DNA of 64,000 nt from Chloroflexota bacterium. Lineage in GTDB: Bacteria > Chloroflexota > Dehalococcoidia > Lucifugimonadales > UBA3495. Numbering within the stretch: position 1 is the first letter of the stretch; the number at the start of each line of letters is the position of its first letter. The notes beneath the pieces are model-generated. The model searched no databases and was not told where the DNA came from. It saw nothing but the letters and a program-made list of their open reading frames with translations. The stretch is from NCBI GenBank assembly GCA_009840165.1, contig VXOG01000037.1, positions 1-64,000 on the forward strand. The letters run 5' to 3'. The position numbers were made by a program, and so were the translations under genes. Positions 24,733 to 32,649 of the stretch are shown here, piece after piece.

Positions 24733-26301
24733 TCAGGAGCGAGCAGTTGCGTAGGGCAGGTGCTCGCCGATGTAGCCGATGATGAATGAGTCGGTAACGT
24801 CGTCTCGGTCAAAGTAGATTTGCAGTCCGCCGCTGGAGCCCTGGTAGGTGAGGTGGCGGGTGATTTCTACCAGGCGCCCTTTTTCCTGATCGCTGAACGA
24901 GCGTTTCTCGCCGAAACGGGCCATGGTTGTGCCGGACTCGTCGTCGGCATACTTCCACCCGGGCAGGTTGATAAAGTAGTTGCTCCATGAGCCTATGGCG
25001 CCGTTGGGCGTGTTGTACCAAGCTTGGGCGAGCGTGTTGATGGAGTCCAGCGCGGCCACGATGTCCACACCGTTGGGCCGAGGTTTCCCGTAGTCGGCCA
25101 GGTCTTTCTCGCAGTTGGTCAGGAATCGCAAGCGGGGGAATCGCTCCGGGTCCGTGATGGCATCCAACACGGTGGCGTGACGGTTGGCGTCGAGGGGGCT
25201 ATCTGGACGTGGTTCGTCGTCGGGCTCTTCGGCTGCCGGCGCCTCGGCGTCGAATGTTTCGTACTGGGCCAGACGTTCCTCAAGCTCTGCGATTTTGTTT
25301 TCCGCTACGCTGAGTTGGTCTTCCAGGGTGTAGATGCGCTGCTGAGCTGCTACCGGTTCTATCGCGCTAGGCTCCGCCGGTTTGGTTGACTGTTCCGCCG
25401 CTGACTCACCGAGCGATTCAACGCTGTCTTTCGCATCGATCGCAAGAGAGATCGACATCTGTAGAGAGACGGACTCCAGGACCTTCAGCAACGCGATGGC
25501 GTTGCGGCCGGCGACCCCGTTCACTATGCGGTCCCGTTCCTGATCCACCAGGGACATGGCGCGTTCCAAGTCGGTTTCGGCCATGCGCAAGCGCCTGCCG
25601 TCAGAATCCGCATAGCGGGAAAACAGCGCGATCTTGGCTCGCACCCACTCGGGCAACTGGTCATCGGGCAACGCGCGGCTCAGGGCCAGTTGCTCCGACG
25701 CGCTGATGGTGACCACCCCCGCCCAATCGCTGTGCAGGCCGGCCAGCTCTCCAAATTCCCCATCGGCCTGGCCCTCCTCCGTCAGCACCACCGTTGTATC
25801 GTGGATGGTGAACAGGTCGTCAATGGACGCTATCGAATTGGTGCCGCGCTCCGGATTTGCGGGCCGGGAGCGGTCGGCTTTGATGGTTTCGGTCAGTTTT
25901 TCCAAGCCGCCCGGGCCAGCCGCGTTTCCCCAGGGCAGGTCTGCGGCGGCGAGCGCATCAGGAACGGAAGCGACAGCGATGAAATATCCCCCAACCTCCT
26001 CGGTGTCGGTCGATGTGTAGGTCATGACATAGGCAGTGTAAGGCTCGGAATCGTCGGAAAGTCCATAATTCACGCCGTACAGTTGTACTTGCTTGAACGC
26101 GCCGGTGGTCAGTTTGGCAATACGGATGGTCAGGTTGTCGTTGCTCCATTCCCGGAAAGGGTCCGATCCGCGCAACTGATTGCGGGCCTGTCCTTGGCGC
26201 GTTCCCGCATGGGCAATCGCCCACTCGCGGGCGAGACTGTCCGCTGATCGCAACCGACTCTGGCTGCTCAATACGACAGCGTCCTGAATGATATTGGTCA
26301 T
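24733..26301 (-). CDS. Hypothetical protein with central coiled coil
   Basis: 522 residues from the ATG at 26301; no family recognised. Residues 1-290 form a mixed alpha/beta region (EWSNDNLTIRIAKLTTGAFK, YTAYVMTYTSTDTEEVGGYF) that ends in a helical segment. A coiled coil is visible at about 320-350 (RIYTLEDQLSVAENKIAELE), bordered by Pro/Glu-rich linkers. Residues about 375-522 form a second alpha/beta domain (FPRLRFLTNCEKDLADYG, GWKYADDESGTTMARFG, IYFDRDDVTDSFIIGYIGEH). There is no signal peptide. This two-domain layout joined by a coiled coil resembles proteins of conflict systems, but no catalytic motif is evident. Confidence 0.6.
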   Translation of the reverse strand: MTNIIQDAVVLSSQSRLRSADSLAREWAIAHAGTRQGQARNQLRGSDPFREWSNDNLTIRIAKLTTGAFKQVQLYGVNYGLSDDSEPYTAYVMTYTSTDTEEVGGYFIAVASVPDALAAADLPWGNAAGPGGLEKLTETIKADRSRPANPERGTNSIASIDDLFTIHDTTVVLTEEGQADGEFGELAGLHSDWAGVVTISASEQLALSRALPDDQLPEWVRAKIALFSRYADSDGRRLRMAETDLERAMSLVDQERDRIVNGVAGRNAIALLKVLESVSLQMSISLAIDAKDSVESLGESAAEQSTKPAEPSAIEPVAAQQRIYTLEDQLSVAENKIAELEERLAQYETFDAEAPAAEEPDDEPRPDSPLDANRHATVLDAITDPERFPRLRFLTNCEKDLADYGKPRPNGVDIVAALDSINTLAQAWYNTPNGAIGSWSNYFINLPGWKYADDESGTTMARFGEKRSFSDQEKGRLVEITRHLTYQGSSGGLQIYFDRDDVTDSFIIGYIGEHLPYATARS

Positions 26302-26495
26302 TGTCCTGCCTCTACGCAATGAGATTGCACGGAACCTCAATTATAGCCGTTATAGTTTAAAAAATGGTTCGCTTGCCGCTGTTCGGTATCGCCCATATAA
26401 TGCGGCTAATATCGCTCACTCATACTCGCACGGTGGCTCGCGTCCACCTGCCACTGCTCATCCGCATTCAGGCGGATCTGGAGGAGGATTTCCCG
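26302..26495. promoter_or_regulatory. Divergent promoter region
   Basis: This 194-base gap lies between divergent genes and is AT-rich around 26340-26365 (TTATAGCCGTTATAGTTTAA), the only such patch nearby. It probably holds promoters for both directions. GGAGGAGG at 26481-26488 is the ribosome site of the plus-strand gene. Confidence 0.4.
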
Positions 26496-27668
26496 ATGGC
26501 ATTACCCGACCGTATGAAGTTTGGCATCTTTATGGGGCCGTTCCACCGCGCCGGCGAGAACCCCACGCTGGCCCTGGAGCGCGACCTGGAGTTGGTGCAG
26601 TGGCTGGACTACCTGGGCTTTGACGAAGCCTGGATCGGCGAACACCACAGCGCGGGCTGGGAAATCATCTCCTCGCCGGAGATTTTCATCGGCGTGGCCG
26701 CCGACCGCACCAAGCACATCAAGCTGGGCACCGGCGTGGTTAGCCTGCCGTACCACCATCCCTTCATGGTCGCCAACTGGATGACCCAGCTGGACCACAT
26801 GACCCGCGGGCGGGTTATGCTGGGTGTCGGGCCGGGCGCGCTGCCGGGCGACGCCTACATGATGGGCATAGACCCCACCAAGCAGCGCCTGCGCATGGAC
26901 GAGTCCCTGGGCGTCATCATGCGCCTGTTCAAGGAGAAGGAACCCATCACCCACCAGAGCGACTGGTTCGAGCTCAACGAGGCCATGCTGCAACTGCGTC
27001 CCTACCAGAGTCCGCACATGCCCATATCGGTGGCGTCGGTGCAGACCCCGTCGGGCGTCGCGCTGGCTGGCAAGCACGGGGCGTCGGTGCTGACTATCAC
27101 CACGCCGCGCGACCCGAAGGTTCCACAGGGCGCAGCCCTGCACGAGTTGTGGGACATCTGCGAGGAATCGGCGGCGGAGCACAACCAGACGGTTGACCGT
27201 TTCGAGTGGCGACTGGTGTTGCCGGTCCACCTGGCCGACACGCGCAAGGAAGCCTTCGAGCAGGCCCGCATCGGCGCGGGACGCTATCAGCGCGAGTACT
27301 TTGAGCACACCATGGGCCGGCCCCAGGTGGTGGACGGGCCGCCGGACAAGATCATCGACGTGATGGCCGAGCGCGGCGCGTGGATCATCGGCACACCCGA
27401 CGACTGCATTGAGGGCATCAAGCGGCTGGAGGAAATGAGCGGCGGATTCGGCGCGTTCATGGTTCAGACGGTGGACTGGGCGGCCAGGGAGCACATGCTG
27501 CACAGCTACGAACTGATGGCCCGCCACGTGATGCCCCACTTCCAGGGCTCGGCGGACGCGATGATCGCCTCCAACCAGTGGGCCTACGAGCGCCACGAAA
27601 CGCTGCAAGCTGGCCGCACGCGCGCGCTGGACCGGGCGCGGGAGGACTACGTCGGCCGGAACGCCTGA
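26496..27668 (+). CDS. LLM-class flavin-dependent monooxygenase (bacterial luciferase family)
   Basis: 390 residues from the ATG at 26496, seven bases after GGAGGAGG. The family features are the N-terminal MKFGIFMGPFHRAGENP, the EHHSAGWEIISSPEIFIGVA segment and GTGVVSLPYHHPFMVANWM, followed by RGRVMLGVGPGALPGDAYMM, which together form the flavin-binding TIM barrel. Such enzymes oxidise substrates with reduced FMN and O2 (alkanals, sulfonates, ring ketones). They are abundant in SAR202-type Chloroflexota, where breakdown of recalcitrant organics has been proposed. The exact substrate cannot be told. Confidence 0.9.
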   Translation: MALPDRMKFGIFMGPFHRAGENPTLALERDLELVQWLDYLGFDEAWIGEHHSAGWEIISSPEIFIGVAADRTKHIKLGTGVVSLPYHHPFMVANWMTQLDHMTRGRVMLGVGPGALPGDAYMMGIDPTKQRLRMDESLGVIMRLFKEKEPITHQSDWFELNEAMLQLRPYQSPHMPISVASVQTPSGVALAGKHGASVLTITTPRDPKVPQGAALHELWDICEESAAEHNQTVDRFEWRLVLPVHLADTRKEAFEQARIGAGRYQREYFEHTMGRPQVVDGPPDKIIDVMAERGAWIIGTPDDCIEGIKRLEEMSGGFGAFMVQTVDWAAREHMLHSYELMARHVMPHFQGSADAMIASNQWAYERHETLQAGRTRALDRAREDYVGRNA

Positions 27669-27690
27669 CCGGGACGCGACTGGCGAATGA

Positions 27691-27717
27691 GACCGCCGGA
27701 GCCTTTTTTCGGCGGTC
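27691..27717. terminator. Hairpin after the flavin monooxygenase gene
   Basis: Arms GACCGCCG and CGGCGGTC enclose an 11-base loop containing TTTTTT. It lies 22 bases after the stop at 27668. The T-run is in the loop, so it is not a canonical intrinsic terminator. Confidence 0.45.
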
Positions 27718-27733
27718 CCGTCATAACAACAGC

Positions 27734-28195
27734 ATGGGGTACGCGACTATGCGACTGCGTGAAACGACGGCAGCGTACCGTACAGACCGTGATGCTGAGC
27801 ATACGGACCAGCCTATCGCTGCGGGTGCGAGCGCGGCGGCGCAAATCAGGATGCTGAAAAATATCCCTGCCGACTGGCATCACGATGAATCCAGCAACGC
27901 GCCGGATCCCGACGGGTTGGAATGGCTGGCTGGCCGGTTTGAGCAGGATTACCCGGCTAACGCGCCACCGGCCTACATATTCCCCAACCCGGAGGGAACC
28001 GTTACCGCCTTGTGGAAAATCGACGCTGAGATTCAGGTAGAGGTCGAGTTCAATTTAGACACACGAACCGCAGAACGCTGGATACATAGCGTCTCCAATC
28101 TGACTGCGCAGTATGATGTTGTTGACTTGAACACCGCAAACTCACTCAAGAACATTGGAGCGAGGAACGTCGAATTAGCCGCCGCGAGTTGCTGA
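27734..28195 (+). CDS. Hypothetical protein, first of a coupled pair
   Basis: 153 residues from the ATG at 27734; the frame continues upstream to 27578 inside the previous gene, which is unlikely to be used. The sequence has a disordered N-terminus and a compact alpha/beta part (DWHHDESSNAPDPDGLEWLA, ALWKIDAEIQVEVEFNLDTR, AERWIHSVSNLTAQYDVVDL). The stop TGA overlaps the ATG of the next gene by one base (TGATG), a sign of translational coupling. I do not recognise the family. The size and coupling resemble a two-gene stress or toxin-antitoxin unit. Confidence 0.55.
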   Translation: MGYATMRLRETTAAYRTDRDAEHTDQPIAAGASAAAQIRMLKNIPADWHHDESSNAPDPDGLEWLAGRFEQDYPANAPPAYIFPNPEGTVTALWKIDAEIQVEVEFNLDTRTAERWIHSVSNLTAQYDVVDLNTANSLKNIGARNVELAAASC

Positions 28196-28599
28196 TGGAT
28201 GACAGTACCCTGCTCTTGCGGTCGGTCAACGAACTGCTCGTTGCCGGCGATGGTGGCATAGCGCCACGAGAGTTTCGTCCCCATCCCGAGCGTGACAACG
28301 GCAAACTTTCTACACAAAACGGCGACGATATGGAACCACAGGCCGTGTGGCAAATCCGCAACGCTGCCAGCAGAGCGAGAAACCCGCGCAGCGTCAGACC
28401 CCTGGGCATCGCGGCAGTATCGGTTGGTGAATGTCGCCAGCTCGGCTTGACGGTCATTGAAGACGGAACATCGGATGACCCGCATCACGTTTCGGTTGAT
28501 TTCGCGCCGATTCCGGCGGATCGATGGCGGACGGTGGCGGTCGTTCTGGCGCAAATGGCCACTGAGAGAGGACTGCTTTATCGCTCAGATGAGCAGTAA
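28195..28599 (+). CDS. Hypothetical protein, second of a coupled pair
   Basis: 134 residues from the ATG at 28195, overlapping the previous stop by one base; a TTG at 28189 is an alternative. The N-terminal half contains APREFRPHPERDNGK, and the second half (GIAAVSVGECRQLGLTVIED, DPHHVSVDFAPIPADRWRTV) looks like a small alpha/beta domain. There is no signal peptide, membrane helix or recognised motif. Its meaning must come from its partner; together they form a compact unit of about 870 bases between a monooxygenase and an esterase gene. Confidence 0.5.
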   Translation: MDDSTLLLRSVNELLVAGDGGIAPREFRPHPERDNGKLSTQNGDDMEPQAVWQIRNAASRARNPRSVRPLGIAAVSVGECRQLGLTVIEDGTSDDPHHVSVDFAPIPADRWRTVAVVLAQMATERGLLYRSDEQ

Positions 28600-28660
28600 C
28601 GAATGTCAATATCCCTAGCGAATCTCCCAACGGTACTGCATCACAAACGGAGGCCCCGAA

Positions 28661-30625
28661 ATGCCACTGCACCCGCAAGCGCAAGAAGTTATCGACGCCA
28701 CCCGCGCCCTGGGCTTGCCGCCCAACCATACGGTTTCGCCGGCCGAGGCGCGGGCCAACGCGGCCCAGCGTCCGCGGGGACCTGGCCCGGAAGTAGGCAA
28801 GGTTGAGGATCGCGCGATTCCTGGGCCGGCCGGAGACGTGCCGGTGCGTATCTACACGCCGGAGGGTGATGGGCCGTTCCCCATACTGGTGTGGTATCAC
28901 GGCGGCGGCTGGGTTGTGGGCGACCTGGAATCGGCGGACGGCACGGCGCGCCACCTGTGCGTCGGGTCGCGGAACATCGTGGTGTCGGTGGACTACCGGC
29001 TGTCGCCGGAGGCCAAGTACCCTGAACCGCTGGACGACTGCTATGCGGTTACCCTGTGGGCCAGCGAACACGCCGAAGGATTGGGCGGCGTCAGTGGCGT
29101 GGTGTCCGTCGGCGGTGACAGCGCCGGCGGCAACCTGGCCGCCGCCGTGAGCATACGGGCGGCCGAAACGAGCGACGTGAGGGTTAGCCATCAACTGCTG
29201 GTATATCCCGTGACCGACGCCAAGTTTGACACCGGCTCCTACGTGGACAACGGAACCGGCTACAACCTGGAGCGGGACGGTATGATCTGGTACTGGGATC
29301 ATTTCCTGGCGGACCCATCCCAAGTGAATGATCCGCAGTGCGCGCCGATGCGGTTGGCGGCCGATTTTGAGGGTATGGACAGCCTGGCCCAGGCCCTGGT
29401 GATCACGGCGGAATACGACCCTCTGCGGGATGAGGGTGAAGCCTACGGGCGACTGCTGACCGAGTACGGCGTGCCAGCGACCACCAATCGCTACGACGGC
29501 ATGATCCACGGCTTCTTCAGCATGGCCGGCGTCATGGATACGGCGCGGAACGCCATGGACGACGCCTGCGAGTTCCTCCACGGCGCTGTTGACGACATGA
29601 TGGAGGAGTATTTCAATCAGCACGAGGGCGACCCGGCGGCGATGCGTAAGATGCTGGACCCGCAGGCCGCGTACGTGCTGGAGGTGTTCGAGGAACTGGG
29701 CATCAAGGCGTTTCAGGACATGGACGTGGACGAGTGCCGCGAGATCATGAACAACCGGCCGCGCCCGGATGGTCCGGCGGTGGGCAACGTCGAAGACCGC
29801 ATCCTGCAAAACGTCCACGGCAAGGAGCCGGGCGAGGTGCCGATACGAATCTACACGCCGGCCACGCCCAGCCCGTGGGGCATCCTGGTGTGGTATCACG
29901 GCGGCGGCTGGGTAATCGGCAACGTGGAGACCGCCGACGCCACGGCCCGGGAGCTTTGCGTGGGCGGCAACTGCGTGGTGGTGTCCGTCGATTACCGCCT
30001 GGCGCCGGAGTTCAAGTTCCCCACGCCCTTTGAGGATTGCCTGACCGCGACGCTGTGGGCCATGGCCAACGCGGAATCGCTGGGCAGCCGGCCCGACGCC
30101 ATCGCGGTGGGAGGCGACAGCGCCGGCGGGAACCTGGCCGCCGCCGTATCGCTGGCCCAGGATGATTTCCCCAACCCGCTGGCGTTCCAGCTGCTGGTGT
30201 ATCCGGCTACCGATGCCGAGTATGACACTCGCTCGTATCAGGTCAACGGGCAGGGGATGTTCCTGGAAACGGCCAGTATGCGCTGGTTCTGGGATCATTA
30301 CCTGCAGGCCGGCGACCTGTCGGGCTACAACATCTTCGTATCGCCGCTGCGCGCGCGGTTGTCCAGCGACCTACCGCCGGCCCTGGTGATCACCGCCGAG
30401 TTCGACCCGTTGCGCGACGAAGGCGAGGCCTACCACGCGGCGCTGGAAGAGGCCGGCGTGTCCACCGGCCTGATCCGCTACGACGGCGTGATCCACGGGT
30501 TCTTCGGCTTGCCCCACGTCATAGACAAGGGACGGCAGGCTATCGACGCCGCCTGCGCCAGCCTGCGGGAAGCGTTCGGCGCGGTGATGGAGCAGCCGGA
30601 GGCAGTCGAGGCGGCTGACAACTGA
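28661..30625 (+). CDS. Two-domain alpha/beta hydrolase (tandem hormone-sensitive-lipase-family esterases)
   Basis: 654 residues containing two complete HSL (alpha/beta hydrolase fold-3) domains in one chain. Domain 1 has the oxyanion motif HGGGW at H80, nucleophile S154 in GGDSAGGN, D253 in AEYDPLRDEGEAY and H283 in MIHGFF. Domain 2 has HGGGW at H413, S487, D582 and H612 in the same motifs. Both triads are intact, so both halves should be active esterases. HSL enzymes hydrolyse short acyl esters. Single-domain proteins of about 310 residues are the rule; a head-to-tail fusion is unusual. The start at 28661 follows GGAGG about nine bases upstream. No signal peptide, so it is cytosolic. Confidence 0.92.
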   Translation: MPLHPQAQEVIDATRALGLPPNHTVSPAEARANAAQRPRGPGPEVGKVEDRAIPGPAGDVPVRIYTPEGDGPFPILVWYHGGGWVVGDLESADGTARHLCVGSRNIVVSVDYRLSPEAKYPEPLDDCYAVTLWASEHAEGLGGVSGVVSVGGDSAGGNLAAAVSIRAAETSDVRVSHQLLVYPVTDAKFDTGSYVDNGTGYNLERDGMIWYWDHFLADPSQVNDPQCAPMRLAADFEGMDSLAQALVITAEYDPLRDEGEAYGRLLTEYGVPATTNRYDGMIHGFFSMAGVMDTARNAMDDACEFLHGAVDDMMEEYFNQHEGDPAAMRKMLDPQAAYVLEVFEELGIKAFQDMDVDECREIMNNRPRPDGPAVGNVEDRILQNVHGKEPGEVPIRIYTPATPSPWGILVWYHGGGWVIGNVETADATARELCVGGNCVVVSVDYRLAPEFKFPTPFEDCLTATLWAMANAESLGSRPDAIAVGGDSAGGNLAAAVSLAQDDFPNPLAFQLLVYPATDAEYDTRSYQVNGQGMFLETASMRWFWDHYLQAGDLSGYNIFVSPLRARLSSDLPPALVITAEFDPLRDEGEAYHAALEEAGVSTGLIRYDGVIHGFFGLPHVIDKGRQAIDAACASLREAFGAVMEQPEAVEAADN

Positions 30626-30636
30626 ACGGCGACGGA

Positions 30637-30666
30637 GGCAGGGGCTGTTGACGCACGGCCCCTGCC
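30637..30666. terminator. Hairpin after the double esterase gene
   Basis: Nine-base arms GGCAGGGGC and GCCCCTGCC with a 12-base loop, 12 bases after the stop at 30625. No clear T-run follows. Confidence 0.5.
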
Positions 30667-30783
30667 CTGTCTGTGTCAATCAGAGACCATTGGTGACGAT
30701 GACGTTGGCCTCCCCCAAGAGTACACTGCAATGCTGGCGCGGAATAGCAATCGCAAACCTTACGTACCGCGCATAATACAAAT

Positions 30784-31380
30784 ATGTATCCCTCCGAAGA
30801 TGTGAGAAATGCTATGTCCACCGACTTTAACGTAGAAAGGAACACGTTTGACCTAGATACATTCCAGCAAATCCTCGAAGCGATGGACGGCTATCATGTC
30901 TTGCCATGGCTCAAAAAATCCGGCAGCGATGTCGGCGAATCGACCGATGTAGAACCTTGGGAGTTGCCGGATATGCCGCAAGTAAGCGTTGACAATTGGC
31001 GCTACCATGTGGGTTTTGCAATTGACCGTGGATTTGTGGAGTGCTGGACTCCCGACATGAAAGACTATCCGACAGTCCGCCCTATGAAAGATGTCTTCTT
31101 TGAGCAGATGGCCATGGCGGCGAACAGGAAAATAAAACCGACAGCACACGGACAGGATCCGAATGTTTCATCTCAACTGCGGCCCGCGAGATTAACCTAT
31201 GCGGGGAAGGAGTTCATAGATTCTCTGAAGAATCCCTCCGTCAAGGAGGAAGCAGTGGAAGCATTAAAGAAATATGGAGTACCGACGATGATGCAGGTCG
31301 CAGTAGAAGCTGCCAAACATTTCATACCGACAGAAGCGACTGTTGTAGCGCCTGGTACGGTGTCCTGCGTAGCTGAATAG
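30784..31380 (+). CDS. Hypothetical protein, weakly DUF2513-like
   Basis: 198 residues; starts at 30784 or at the in-frame ATG at 30814, neither with a strong ribosome site. The middle (QVSVDNWRYHVGFAIDRGFV) followed by LTYAGKEFIDSLKNPSVKEE resembles DUF2513, in which a winged-helix-like domain ends in LTWxGxEFLD. DUF2513 proteins are often in accessory regions near conflict genes, but their function is not known. The neighbour 67 bases downstream is the membrane GIY-YIG protein, so the two may form one unit. The AT content here is higher than in flanking genes, a possible sign of transfer. Confidence 0.5.
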   Translation: MYPSEDVRNAMSTDFNVERNTFDLDTFQQILEAMDGYHVLPWLKKSGSDVGESTDVEPWELPDMPQVSVDNWRYHVGFAIDRGFVECWTPDMKDYPTVRPMKDVFFEQMAMAANRKIKPTAHGQDPNVSSQLRPARLTYAGKEFIDSLKNPSVKEEAVEALKKYGVPTMMQVAVEAAKHFIPTEATVVAPGTVSCVAE

Positions 31381-31447
31381 TTCAGGTGATGCCAATTACG
31401 TCATTAGGATTTGGGTTCTTCAAGATAGTATTTCTGAGGTGACCTAA

Positions 31448-32563
31448 ATGAATATTGTAGGCCGATTCCTAGCCAATAAAGCGATGAACGCCGCTTGGCG
31501 TTCTGCTACACGGAGTGGGGTGAACTCCGACCGACCCGCTGACGACGCGGAGTCTGCTAAAACGTTCTTGGCGATCATGACAGTGGTGGCCTTACCTATA
31601 TTGGGGATGGCCTCCTGCATGACAGGGAACGTCGGCATGTTTTGGTTGGGCCTATTCCTATTCTGGGTGGCTCCGACCGCTGTTTTTGTCGCAATATTTT
31701 TTCTGCCGGACCGTTGGTTCATATCTCGACAGCGAGGTTCTCATCTGAAGGAGCGGGCCGGTCGCCGTACAATGCGGGTTGAGCGCCCAGATCAATGCCC
31801 TGCGTCTGGTGAGAAATGTGACGGCACAACGTGTCGCATTATCGAGGGTTCAATCAAGTGCTACAGAGAATGGCTTGAAAGGGATAGTTCCAGTGAGCAT
31901 ACCAGCATAGCTGGTGTCGTCGAAGAGATACGCAGACATACAGATTATTCGGAAATCAACAGTCAATCCACTTGTCCAGTTACCGGCGATAAGTGCAAAT
32001 GGGAGAATGCGCCGTGCTCTGAACCAGATGGCATATCCTCGTGTATTGAGCGGAGGTTCAATAGGAGATTGCCTGAAGTACATTGCCCGGCGTCTGGCTA
32101 CAAATGTATTTATGGGCTGTTCATGTGTCGTGATAGCGATGGGTCTATCTCTTGCTTGCGAGAATCTCGTGAACGGAATAGTTCCCGTGAGCAGCCGACC
32201 GCTATCGAGGCCGATCTTGATGCGCCTCCGGCTACGGACGTAACACCAGCGATCGAGCGTCCTTACACCGTGTATTTCATACAAGAGAAAGAAGACGATG
32301 GGAAGTGCAAAGTAGGCATAACCTATTCGTTGGCAAGTAGGCTGCGCAGTCTCCAAACGGGCAATCCGAATGATCTTGAAGTGGCTCATACAATCCACGT
32401 TTCCAGCAAAGTGGTGGCTGAGCAGATTGAAGAAGCGGTACTCAATGCCGTCAGGAACGCGGGAGCGGAGATGAAAGGTGAGTGGTTCCAAAGCGCAATT
32501 CTGCCGTGGGCCAAACAAGTTGCTGAGAAAGAGCGGCAGCGGATTGATAGCAACGTCTGCTGA
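31448..32563 (+). CDS. Membrane protein with three Cys-rich repeats and a GIY-YIG (T5orf172-like) domain
   Basis: 371 residues, start supported by GAGGTGA upstream. Two membrane helices lie at about 39-58 and 64-86. Three Cys4 repeats follow: C117/C124/C129/C138, C176/C183/C190/C199 and C213/C220/C227/C236, each starting CPxxGxKC and ending DGxxSC-like, which should bind zinc or form disulfides. The C-terminus (273-355) matches the GIY-YIG/T5orf172 fold: YTVYFIQ, CKVGITYSLASRLRSLQTGN, and E328 in AEQIEEAVLNAV. GIY-YIG enzymes cut DNA. A membrane-tethered, Cys-repeat version is not one I know. Base composition is more AT-rich than the surroundings. Confidence 0.7.
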   Translation: MNIVGRFLANKAMNAAWRSATRSGVNSDRPADDAESAKTFLAIMTVVALPILGMASCMTGNVGMFWLGLFLFWVAPTAVFVAIFFLPDRWFISRQRGSHLKERAGRRTMRVERPDQCPASGEKCDGTTCRIIEGSIKCYREWLERDSSSEHTSIAGVVEEIRRHTDYSEINSQSTCPVTGDKCKWENAPCSEPDGISSCIERRFNRRLPEVHCPASGYKCIYGLFMCRDSDGSISCLRESRERNSSREQPTAIEADLDAPPATDVTPAIERPYTVYFIQEKEDDGKCKVGITYSLASRLRSLQTGNPNDLEVAHTIHVSSKVVAEQIEEAVLNAVRNAGAEMKGEWFQSAILPWAKQVAEKERQRIDSNVC

Positions 32564-32593
32564 CCGCCGCGTAAAGGCCGTAAGTGGTATCAT

Positions 32594-32622
32594 GGCGGCG
32601 AAGTGGAGATCTCTTCGCCGCC
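32594..32622. terminator. Hairpin between the GIY-YIG gene and the aminotransferase gene
   Basis: Ten-base arms GGCGGCGAAG and CTTCGCCGCC with a nine-base loop, about 30 bases after the stop at 32563 and just before the ribosome site of the next gene. It may end the upstream transcript or regulate the next one. Confidence 0.45.
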
Positions 32623-32649
32623 TACGCTTTGTACAAAGGAGCGACCAGC

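Noticed and set aside
28454-30298. Minus-strand frame of 614 codons opposite the double esterase
   Set aside because: Antisense shadow; its internal repetition reflects the two esterase domains.
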